A DNA stretch of 10,492 nucleotides from Phycisphaerales bacterium (GTDB lineage: Bacteria > Planctomycetota > Phycisphaerae > Phycisphaerales > UBA1924), in NCBI GenBank assembly GCA_030680655.1, contig JAUXUZ010000252.1:1-10492 (forward strand), read 5' to 3'. A program made the position numbers and the translations under genes. Numbering within the stretch: position 1 is the first letter of the stretch; every line of letters begins with the position of its first letter. The notes beneath the pieces are model-generated. The model made no database searches, was not told where the DNA came from, and was given only the letters and a program-made list of their open reading frames with translations. Below are positions 1 to 5,609 of the stretch, one piece after another.

Positions 1-2
1 TC

Positions 3-464
3 GCCCGGTGCCCGGTCCAGCGCGAACTGATGGCCCGCTACCGCGAGGCGGGCTCGCCTGTCACGATCGTCGGCGTGACGAGCCTCCAGGGCATGCACGT
101 CAAACGGTCGCAAGACAAGGCGGTGAAGCCGGTGCGTATCGACTGCCGCAACGATCCAGAGAAGGAATACGGCCTGATGGCGGAGTTCATGCAGGAGATG
201 GAGGTGACGTGGACCGTCGCGTTCACGCCTGACGATTGCTACAACCCCAACTACGGCGTGATCGGCATCCCCCACACCACGCTGATCGACTCTGCGGGAC
301 GGGTGAGGTTTAACGAGCTCCGTCCCTCTTCGGCGGCGGAGTACAAGGCCCTGGCGGACCAGATCGATGGCCTGCTCCGTGAGGCAGGGCTCAGGGTTCC
401 CGATCAACCTGTGGCCGCTCAACCCGCGCCGACAGTCCCGGCGTCGGAACCGCAGTCGAAATAG
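3..464 (+). CDS. Thioredoxin-fold (TlpA/redoxin-like) protein, 5' end cut by window
   Basis: This is the C-terminal part of a thioredoxin-like protein; its start lies upstream of the window. The open frame runs from base 3 (A-R-C-P-V-Q-R-E-L-M...) to TAG at 462-464, so the ATG at 30 is probably internal. Thioredoxin-fold signs are a hydrophobic strand (PVTIVGVTS), a later GVIGIPHTTLID segment with the cis-proline typical of the fold, and the following D-x-x-G-x-V turn. The visible Cys near the start could be the second Cys of a redox motif, but the codon three residues before it ends in TC and so cannot encode Cys; a CxxC is therefore absent. Two other cysteines occur (DCRND and DDCYNPN). The last 20 or so residues are Ala/Pro-rich and look like a disordered tail. 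It could be a TlpA-type reductase, a peroxiredoxin relative or a non-redox thioredoxin-fold domain. The fold is fairly secure; the activity is not. Confidence 0.7.
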   Translation, partial: ARCPVQRELMARYREAGSPVTIVGVTSLQGMHVKRSQDKAVKPVRIDCRNDPEKEYGLMAEFMQEMEVTWTVAFTPDDCYNPNYGVIGIPHTTLIDSAGRVRFNELRPSSAAEYKALADQIDGLLREAGLRVPDQPVAAQPAPTVPASEPQSK

Positions 465-500
465 CCTGGCCAGCTACGGAGTCTTGCAGCGCCACTACGC

Positions 501-806
501 TTGCGGGTGAGCACCTTTGCAACGACTGCGGTGGTCCAGCAGCCCGCGCCGAGCGGCCAGACCGACGTGGCCCAGAGTTGGGGCTGGTCGCTGCTTTGGC
601 TCTTTATTCTCTTTCTGGCGGGCGCGATGCTGCTGGTCGTCGCGCGCTGGTTGTTCCTGGGTGGTCGGGCCGGGCAACCGCTGGGCCGCAGCGCAAACAA
701 CCGTCCACGCCCTACGCCAACGGCGAGCGCATGGGTTGAGGCCGGGCGCCGCATGCAGACACCTCTGCCGCCAGAGGGGGCGGACGACCTTCGGGAGGAG
801 CCTTGA
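501..806 (+). CDS. Small single-pass membrane protein, function unknown
   Basis: I do not recognise this protein. It is about 100 residues with one strongly hydrophobic segment (roughly residues 28-52, WSLLWLFILFLAGAMLLVV) followed by Arg residues and a polar, Pro/Arg-rich tail, so a single-helix membrane protein with a cytoplasmic C terminus is likely. Its TGA stop (804-806) overlaps the ATG of the downstream SDR gene by one base (TGATG), and the SDR's ribosome-binding site lies inside its last codons. This coupling supports it as a real gene. The start is uncertain: TTG at 501 and GTG at 507 are both possible, and neither has a convincing Shine-Dalgarno sequence. It begins 36 bp after the thioredoxin-fold gene, so the three may form one transcript. 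Confidence 0.6.
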   Translation: MRVSTFATTAVVQQPAPSGQTDVAQSWGWSLLWLFILFLAGAMLLVVARWLFLGGRAGQPLGRSANNRPRPTPTASAWVEAGRRMQTPLPPEGADDLREEP

Positions 807-1603
807 TGAGTGCCACAGGAGGCGAGCAGGGGCGCCAGGGGGCGACCGGTCGGCCGCGGGCGTTTGTTCTGGGTGGCGCGCGGCGGGTGGGCCGGGCGAT
901 CACGGTGGAACTTGCCCGGGCGGGGTGCGACGTCGATTTCTCGTACCACACGAGCGAGGAAGGGGCCGCCGAAACGGTTGGGCTTCTGCGTGGGTATGGG
1001 TCGGACGCCCGAGCGTGGCGGCTCTCGCTGAGCGACCCGGACGCGGCGGGCGTTGAGTCGCAGAAGATCGCAGCGAGCCGCGTAACCTGGGATGTCGTCG
1101 TGCTCTGCGCATCGACGTACGACGCGACGCCGATTGAACGGCTCTCGGCAGAGCAGCTCATGCGGGCGTACGCGGTGAATGCGGCGTCGCAGGCGGTGGT
1201 GCTGGGGAGCTTCGTTGACGGGCTTCGCACGAGCGTGCAGCGCGGCGGCGGAGCGGTCGTCACGATGTGTGATGTTCACGCTATGGGAGAGACCGGCCTG
1301 CCGCGGCGCGGGATGCTCGCCTACGCGATGTCGAAGGCCGCGTTAGTGGAGATGACGCTGGTGCTTGCGAAGGAACTGGCTCCTTCGGTCCGCGTCAACG
1401 GCGTCGCGCCGGGGGTGGTCGCGTGGCCGGAGTCTGGGCCGGACGCCGATGCTGCGGCCCAGGCGAGGTACCTCGCGCGTGTGCCGCTGGGTCGGGCAGG
1501 TACGCCGGAGGAGGCGGCGGGCGCAGTGCGGTGGCTGGCGCTGGAGGCGACGTACTGCACCGGGCAGGTCGTGCGGCTAGATGGGGGGCGGTCGCTTGGG
1601 TAG
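806..1603 (+). CDS. SDR-family oxidoreductase, pteridine-reductase-like
   Basis: A 265-residue short-chain dehydrogenase/reductase with an NAD(P)-binding Rossmann fold. Residues 23-29 (GGARRVG) form the glycine-rich cofactor loop; its arginines, with the SYHTS segment around 46-50, suggest preference for NADPH. Asn125 (YAVNAAS) and Tyr173-x3-Lys177 (YAMSK) are the catalytic residues. The usual catalytic Ser position appears to be Asp156 (VVTMCDVHA), as in pteridine reductase PTR1 and FolM-like enzymes, whose active site carries Asp rather than Ser. The C-terminal VNGVAPGVV and TGQVVRLDGG segments are standard for the family. A role in reducing pterin or folate-type substrates is inferred; other carbonyl substrates cannot be excluded. 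The ATG at 806 is preferred over the TTG at 803 because GGGAGGAG (793-800) is correctly spaced for it. It overlaps the preceding gene by one base. Confidence 0.88.
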   Translation: MSATGGEQGRQGATGRPRAFVLGGARRVGRAITVELARAGCDVDFSYHTSEEGAAETVGLLRGYGSDARAWRLSLSDPDAAGVESQKIAASRVTWDVVVLCASTYDATPIERLSAEQLMRAYAVNAASQAVVLGSFVDGLRTSVQRGGGAVVTMCDVHAMGETGLPRRGMLAYAMSKAALVEMTLVLAKELAPSVRVNGVAPGVVAWPESGPDADAAAQARYLARVPLGRAGTPEEAAGAVRWLALEATYCTGQVVRLDGGRSLG

Positions 1604-1606
1604 AGC

Positions 1607-1627
1607 GGGCAGGTTGAAAACCTGCCC
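1607..1627. terminator. Hairpin between convergent genes, probable two-way terminator
   Basis: A perfect 9-bp inverted repeat, GGGCAGGTT / AACCTGCCC, with a 3-nt GAA loop. It begins 4 nt after the SDR stop codon and lies 40 bp past the end of the fumarylacetoacetase frame on the other strand. Position and strength suit a shared terminator for the two convergent genes. There is no clear T-tract on either side, so it may work as a transcript-end stabiliser or with Rho. Confidence 0.5.
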
Positions 1628-1667
1628 CACGCATGGGAGTCCGGGTCCGGCTGGATCTTGCTGACTG

Positions 1668-1931
1668 CTACTTCGCGGGCGCGATAATGCCGCGGCACTC
1701 GCCGAAGCCGATCCTGCGGAGGCCAGGTTTCTCGCACCAGCCGCGCATGATCACCTCGTCGCCGTCCTCCAGGAAGGTGCGTGTCTCGCCGGAGGGGAGC
1801 GTGATCGGCTTTCGCGGGAGTTGCTTGCCGTCTGGCCCGTTGCCCACCCATGAGAGCTCGAGCATGCAGCCGCGGCTCTCAGCCTCGGGGCCGCTGATCG
1901 TTCCGCTGGCGATCAGGTCGCCGGGCTTCAT
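1668..1931 (-). CDS. Fumarylacetoacetase, C-terminal part downstream of in-frame TGA
   Basis: These 87 residues are the C-terminal part of fumarylacetoacetase and continue the upstream frame after one TGA (1935-1937) and one AAC codon. They begin MKPGDLIASGTISGPE, matching the family's L-R-P-G-D-L-L-A-S-G-T-I-S-G-P-E, and continue with MLELSW, the DGDEV turn and the final RIGFGECRG. They carry residues equivalent to human Thr350 (here residue 377 of the joined protein) and Glu364 (here Glu391), which belong to the active-site region. There is no further stop or frameshift. An 87-residue fragment alone would not be an enzyme, so it is meaningful only as part of a read-through product of 453 residues, as a separately translated piece that associates with the first part, or as the remains of a recently broken gene. 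The ATG at 1931 replaces the usual Leu codon; a weak GGA lies about 9 nt upstream. Confidence 0.75.
   Translation of the reverse strand: MKPGDLIASGTISGPEAESRGCMLELSWVGNGPDGKQLPRKPITLPSGETRTFLEDGDEVIMRGWCEKPGLRRIGFGECRGIIAPAK
1894..1916 (-). promoter_or_regulatory. Hairpin downstream of the TGA, candidate bacterial SECIS-like element
   Basis: On the minus strand CTGATCG and CGATCAG form a perfect 7-bp stem around a 9-nt loop (CCAGCGGAA). The stem starts 18 nt after the TGA and the loop 25 nt after it, which fits the distance window known for bacterial SECIS elements (about 16-37 nt to the apical loop). The loop as drawn lacks the G expected within its first two bases. If two further C-G pairs form (leaving an AGC tip and an AA bulge), a G becomes the second loop base. 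The segment also encodes the conserved L-I-A-S-G-T-I-S motif, so the pairing may be a by-product of coding. Confidence 0.3.
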
Positions 1932-1934
1932 GTT

Positions 1935-1937
1935 TCA
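1935..1937 (-). other. In-frame TGA at the conserved cysteine position of fumarylacetoacetase
   Basis: The minus strand reads CAC CAC ACC AGC AAC GGA TGA AAC ATG AAG, that is H-H-T-S-N-G-(TGA)-N-M-K. Fumarylacetoacetases normally read H-H-[ST]-x-N-G-C-N-L-x-P-G-D here. The TGA thus replaces a TGC/TGT Cys codon (human Cys338 in my recollection of the numbering, next to Gly337, a residue mutated in tyrosinemia type I). One base, plus-strand position 1935, separates it from a Cys codon. Candidate explanations are selenocysteine, a nonsense mutation, a base-call error or natural stop-restart. TGA serves as a normal stop for the genes ending at 806, 3122, 9108, 9625 and 10234, which argues against global reassignment. 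Confidence 0.85.
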
Positions 1938-3029
1938 TCCGTTGCTGGTGTGGTGGGCGATCATCTGCGGGAACGTCCAAAACATCGAGCTCAGGTTGCC
2001 GCGGCTGATCCGGGCTGGTGCGGTGCCCGCGGCCCTCATCTTCGCCGTGGACATCAACACCTCGAGCTTGATGTCGAGCCCCCAGTTGCGGTCCTTGGCC
2101 GTGAGGTACGGGAGCGGATCGGGGTCGCCGGCGGCGCGTTCGGGCCCGGCGATACGGAAGGGCTCGAGCACGTCGCGCGTCACGATCCATGGGCTGACGC
2201 TGGTAGCGAAGTTCTTGGCGAGGAAGGGGCCAAGCGGCTGGTACTCCCAGGCCTGCATGTCGCGGGCCGACCAGTCGTTGACGAGCACAAAGCCGAACAT
2301 CAACTCGTGGGCGCGGTCGATGCTCACCGGGTCTCCCAGGTGGTTCCCGCCGCCGATGACGCAGCCGAGCTCGAGCTCGTAGTCCAGACGCTTGCACGGG
2401 CCAAAGTCGGGCTGGGTCTTGCCCTCGCCCGGCGCACCGAGCTGGCCCTTGGGCCGGCGGATCTCGGTGCCGCTGACGACGATGCTCGTGGCACGCCCGT
2501 GGTAGCCGATGGGGACGTGCTTGTAGTTTGGCAGCAGCGGGTTGTCGGGCCGGAACATGCTGCCGACGTTCGCGGCGTGGTGGATTGACGCGTAGAAGTC
2601 TGTGTAGCTGCCGAAGGCACACGGCTCAACGATCTGCACGTCGCTCATCGCTGGGCAGGCCTTCTCGCGCAGTCGCCGGGCCTGCTGGCCCCCCACCGGC
2701 CCGTCGAGCAGCCACTCCTGGAGCGCGCGGCGCACCGGCGCCCACGACTCGGGGCGCTCGAGCATGATCTGCGGCGCCGCGTGGTGCACGGCGTGGTGGA
2801 CGATGCTGAACAGTTCTTCGTTCGCTTGGGCGACCGCGTCGAACGTGCCAGAGTGGACCAGCATGTCCAGATCGACCACGCGGTCGCCGATCGCCACGCC
2901 CACCTTCAGCTCGTCTTCCTTGTTGATGAACATGCCCAGCGGCAGGTTCTGGACCGGGAAATCGGCGGCAGCGGCGTTGGCGGACTCCACCCATGAGCGG
3001 AGCGCAGGATCGAGCGTGGGGTCGTTCAT
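1935..3029 (-). CDS. Fumarylacetoacetase, main part up to in-frame TGA
   Basis: This enzyme hydrolyses 4-fumarylacetoacetate to fumarate and acetoacetate, the last step of tyrosine/homogentisate breakdown in the cytosol. The 364 residues start with the family's N-terminal domain (DPALRSWVESAN, FPVQNLPLGMF), followed by the mixed-beta catalytic domain. By comparison with human FAH, Asp144 and His151 (DFYASIHH) match Asp126 and the catalytic His133; Glu218/Glu220 (ELEL) match the metal ligands Glu199/Glu201; and Asp252, Arg256, Gln259 and Lys272 (NDWSARDMQ...FLAK) match Asp233, Arg237, Gln240 and Lys253. The frame ends at TGA 1935-1937, where the family has Cys; the remaining 88 codons follow in the same frame down to TAG at 1668-1670, giving the normal full length (453 against about 420-440). 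The start ATG at 3029 fits homologues' N termini. The gene follows the DYAGLFPPA gene after 92 bp and may share its transcript. Confidence 0.9.
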   Translation of the reverse strand: MNDPTLDPALRSWVESANAAAADFPVQNLPLGMFINKEDELKVGVAIGDRVVDLDMLVHSGTFDAVAQANEELFSIVHHAVHHAAPQIMLERPESWAPVRRALQEWLLDGPVGGQQARRLREKACPAMSDVQIVEPCAFGSYTDFYASIHHAANVGSMFRPDNPLLPNYKHVPIGYHGRATSIVVSGTEIRRPKGQLGAPGEGKTQPDFGPCKRLDYELELGCVIGGGNHLGDPVSIDRAHELMFGFVLVNDWSARDMQAWEYQPLGPFLAKNFATSVSPWIVTRDVLEPFRIAGPERAAGDPDPLPYLTAKDRNWGLDIKLEVLMSTAKMRAAGTAPARISRGNLSSMFWTFPQMIAHHTSNG

Positions 3030-3121
3030 GGTGCAGGATAGAAGTGGTCATCCCGCCGAGCGCCGAGCGCACAGGCGAATTCCATGGGTTGCCGCAGCGA
3101 AGCTCTCCAATTGGGAGCCGG

Positions 3122-4069
3122 TCAGGCGAGGTAGCCGAGCTTCTTCATATCCGCGATCGGCTCGTCGTAGCTGCACGAACCGAAGCAGATCGCGAAGTCC
3201 TCTCGAACCTCTTCGAGCTGATGGGTCGTCAGCCGCAGGTCACGCCACCCGATCGACCCTTCCTCAAACTTGAACGCGTTGGCGGCGGTCTCGTTGAGGA
3301 TCTTCAGGACGGTCTCGCGGTCGGCGTTTGCCGCCCGCACAAAGGCCGCGGCGAAAAAGACGTTCAGGAAGCCGTGCATCACGTGCGACGGGCTGTCGGG
3401 CTTGTAGGTCAGGGGCTGCAGCGAGCGGACTGGGTGGTGCAGCCCGGCGGTGCACTTGATCGGCACGTCGGCGGCGTTGAAGGTCTGAAGGAAGTCGGCG
3501 ACGCGTTCGCTGCTAGGAAAGAGGTCGGGCGTCACGCCGCCGGTGCGCAACTTCGCGCCGAACCCGGTGCCGGCGAGCGCGGTCGCGAACGATCGGAAAT
3601 CGGCGTCGTGAGGGCACTCAAAGAACGGGAAGAGGTCCTCGGGCAGTTTCTCCTGCGCGACATCGATGATCTCGGGCGTCTGGATCTTGACCTCGATGGT
3701 ATCGATCAGCGCCGTGTGGGCGTGCTTGTGGGTGTGGCCGTCACCCGCCTGGTGCTCGTGGTTAAAACGCTCGATCTGCATGAGGCCATCGTCCAGTGGT
3801 CCGTCCAGAAGCACCGAGAGCCCCCACGGCGCCGGTGCCGGCTCGTTGTCGGGCACGCAGCCGTTGAGCAGGTGCGGCGCTGCGGCCTCGCTCCACTCGC
3901 CCAGTCGCGAGAGCGGCACAATGAAGCGAGCGACGCCAGCGGCGTGTGAACTCTTCTTCAGCCGGGCGAACTCGGCCACGGCCTTGTTCATCGGCAGTTG
4001 CGCTGGCGGGAACAGGCCGGCGTAGTCGACCAGCCCGTGCAGGAACGTATGGAGTGCTGTCGAAGCCAT
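3122..4069 (-). CDS. Uncharacterised conserved protein with DYAGLFPPA motif and His-rich loop
   Basis: A soluble protein of 315 residues. I recognise the motifs as those of an uncharacterised conserved family but know no function. Motifs are VDYAGLFPPA (14-23), KLRTGG (173-178), VPIKCTAGLHHPVR (202-215) and a C-terminal CFGSCSYDEP (295-304). Regular beta strands ending in Lys, Arg, Cys and His residues look like a TIM-barrel enzyme with its active site at the strand ends; this is inference. Residues 104-118 contain H104, H106, H112, H114, H116 and H118, a His-rich insertion that could bind metal. The ATG at 4069 is chosen because the DYAGLFPPA motif then lies near the N terminus; the open frame extends upstream to 4156 with unconvincing sequence. 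The start has no clear Shine-Dalgarno. Placement directly upstream of fumarylacetoacetase on the same strand suggests a link to aromatic amino-acid breakdown. A weak 6-bp hairpin (3102-3118) follows the stop. Confidence 0.85.
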   Translation of the reverse strand: MASTALHTFLHGLVDYAGLFPPAQLPMNKAVAEFARLKKSSHAAGVARFIVPLSRLGEWSEAAAPHLLNGCVPDNEPAPAPWGLSVLLDGPLDDGLMQIERFNHEHQAGDGHTHKHAHTALIDTIEVKIQTPEIIDVAQEKLPEDLFPFFECPHDADFRSFATALAGTGFGAKLRTGGVTPDLFPSSERVADFLQTFNAADVPIKCTAGLHHPVRSLQPLTYKPDSPSHVMHGFLNVFFAAAFVRAANADRETVLKILNETAANAFKFEEGSIGWRDLRLTTHQLEEVREDFAICFGSCSYDEPIADMKKLGYLA

Positions 4070-4162
4070 GCACAAGCGTAGTGCCAACGTTCCCGGTGTC
4101 CACGGGTGGAAACCACGGCACTTGACTGCTAAAAGCGGTGTTTCTACAGGGCCCATCCATGA

Positions 4163-5494
4163 CTAGCCGGCGGCCCGCGGCCGCTCTGGCTCATCCTGCG
4201 GCTCATTCAGCGAGCCGAGCCTGCGCAGGTCCGGCAGCAGCCACGCGAGCAGGGCAACGATCACGATGGTGCCTACGCCACCGGAGACGACGCTCACGAC
4301 CGGCCCGAACCAGAACGCGACAAGCCCCGACTCGTAGGCCCCCAGTTCGTTGCTGCACTCGATAAACAGAGAGTTCACCGCGCCGACCCGGCCGCGCAGT
4401 TCATCGGGCGTGCGCACCTGCACAAGCACGTGGCGGATCACCACCGAGACCTGATCGGCGGCTCCGGCGAGGAACAGCAGCCCCACGCTGAACCAGAAGC
4501 TCGTCGAGAGCCCGTAGAGCACGGTGCAGAGGCCAAAGAACGCCACGCACCCCAGCAGCCACCACCCCGCCCTCTTGAACGGCCGACGGTGCGCCAGCAG
4601 CACCGCCATCACCAGCGCCCCGACGTACAGCGACGCCCTGAGCACGCCCTGAGCGGTCGCCTGCCAGGACTCGCTCACAAGGAGCACATCGGTGACGTAG
4701 ACGGGGATCAGCGCCGTAGCGCCCCCCACCAGCACGGCGAACAGGTCGACCAGCAACGCCCCCAGCACGCTCTTTTCGCGCTTGAGGTGCCCGATGCCCG
4801 CCATAAGCGACGCCGGCGTCAGCTTGCCGGCGGACCGCACCTGCGCGCGCGGGCGCAGCCCGATCGCCGCCACGCCGAACACCACGCAGAGCACGGCCAT
4901 CGCGGCGTAGACCGGCCACGCACGCCCGCTGGCGTCGATCAGCCCGCCGGCGATGATCGGCCCGCTCACCGCCGAGAACTGGAAGAGCCCGGTCGTCCAC
5001 TTCACGGCGTTCTCAAAGTCGGCCCGTTCAACCAGTAGCGGCATCAGCGCGTTGCGGCTGGGCCCGTTGAAGCTGCGCACGCAACCGGCCATGAAGAGCA
5101 GGGCAAAGTACATCCACAACGGCCATGCCAGCAATGAGACTACAGCAAGGCCCGCCGCTACACCCGCAAAGGCGAACTGCGTCACCGTCACGATCTTCTT
5201 TCGATCAAAGGCGTCGACCGCGTGCCCCGAAACGAGCGCAAACAGCATCACCGGCGCCGCGCGGGCGAGCCCGGCATAACCGAGCATCATGACGTCGTTC
5301 GTCCGCTCGTAGATCTCGTAGCCGATCGCCGTCGCGAGCATCTGCAGGCCCAGCGAAGAGGCGGCGAAACCGAATGCGAACCGCCGGTAGTTGGCGCTTC
5401 TTATCGCGGCGTAGGCGTCGTGCCGATCCGGCGGGGGAGGCTGGGCTGGCGCTCCTGCGCTGCCCTGAGCGTTGTTCTCGTCTTCGACAGGCAC
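4163..5494 (-). CDS. Major facilitator superfamily transporter (EntS/MFS_3-like)
   Basis: A 443-residue polytopic membrane protein consistent with 12 transmembrane helices and typical MFS length. A hydrophilic, Pro-rich N-terminal tail (about residues 1-30) precedes helix 1. The MFS cytoplasmic loop motif between helices 2 and 3 is visible at about 90-102 (GHAVDAFDRKKIV). GPSRNALMPLLV around helix 5 and the later LRGRVGAVNSLF resemble the enterobactin-exporter EntS / MFS_3 group, suggesting a drug or small-molecule exporter; the substrate is unknown. The C terminus is polar (NEPQDEPERPR). The start is a GTG at 5494, and no ATG gives a better N terminus before helix 1. It is the first gene on the minus strand after a divergent region; 93 bp separate its stop from the start of the DYAGLFPPA gene, so cotranscription with the catabolic genes is possible but not shown. 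Confidence 0.88.
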   Translation of the reverse strand: MPVEDENNAQGSAGAPAQPPPPDRHDAYAAIRSANYRRFAFGFAASSLGLQMLATAIGYEIYERTNDVMMLGYAGLARAAPVMLFALVSGHAVDAFDRKKIVTVTQFAFAGVAAGLAVVSLLAWPLWMYFALLFMAGCVRSFNGPSRNALMPLLVERADFENAVKWTTGLFQFSAVSGPIIAGGLIDASGRAWPVYAAMAVLCVVFGVAAIGLRPRAQVRSAGKLTPASLMAGIGHLKREKSVLGALLVDLFAVLVGGATALIPVYVTDVLLVSESWQATAQGVLRASLYVGALVMAVLLAHRRPFKRAGWWLLGCVAFFGLCTVLYGLSTSFWFSVGLLFLAGAADQVSVVIRHVLVQVRTPDELRGRVGAVNSLFIECSNELGAYESGLVAFWFGPVVSVVSGGVGTIVIVALLAWLLPDLRRLGSLNEPQDEPERPRAAG

Positions 5495-5609
5495 GGGCGA
5501 GCGTAGCCCGGTTCGAATCTACCTCACGCGGGCGACGAAGAGTGTTATCATTCAACCGGCTCGCGCACTTCCTTCGCACCCGCGCTGAGCCCTCGGAGGG
5601 AACCGGAAC
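5495..5609. promoter_or_regulatory. Divergent intergenic region between MFS and SPFH genes
   Basis: The two flanking genes point away from each other, so this 115-bp gap should carry promoters for both. An AT-rich GTTATCATT at about 5543-5551 could be a -10 element for the rightward SPFH gene, but no good -35 hexamer is visible. The end of the region holds a strong ribosome-binding site, GGAGGGA (about 5596-5602), for the SPFH gene. No operator palindrome was recognised. Confidence 0.35.

Noticed and set aside
419..1279. Minus-strand open frame (286 codons) opposite the SDR
   Set aside because: Arg/Pro-rich shadow with no recognisable domain; the SDR on the plus strand explains the region.
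1908..1922. Shorter hairpin GGCGA/TCGCC with CCTGA loop as the SECIS element
   Set aside because: It has only 5 bp and no G in the first two loop bases, and competes with the stronger 7-bp stem at 1894-1916.
1935..1937. Frameshift as the cause of the broken fumarylacetoacetase
   Set aside because: Both parts are in exactly the same frame, and the sequence aligns codon for codon across the TGA; only the codon identity differs.
3102..3118. Hairpin after the DYAGLFPPA stop as a terminator
   Set aside because: Only 6 bp including a G-T pair and no T-tract; too weak to list as a terminator.
4122..4150. Promoter-like TTGACT-17-TACAGG on the plus strand
   Set aside because: It points into the antisense of the MFS gene with no plus-strand gene for over 1.4 kb; the -10 match is poor.
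4070..4156. Longer start (4156) for the DYAGLFPPA protein
   Set aside because: The extra 29 residues do not resemble a conserved N terminus, and the ATG at 4069 places the signature motif near the start.
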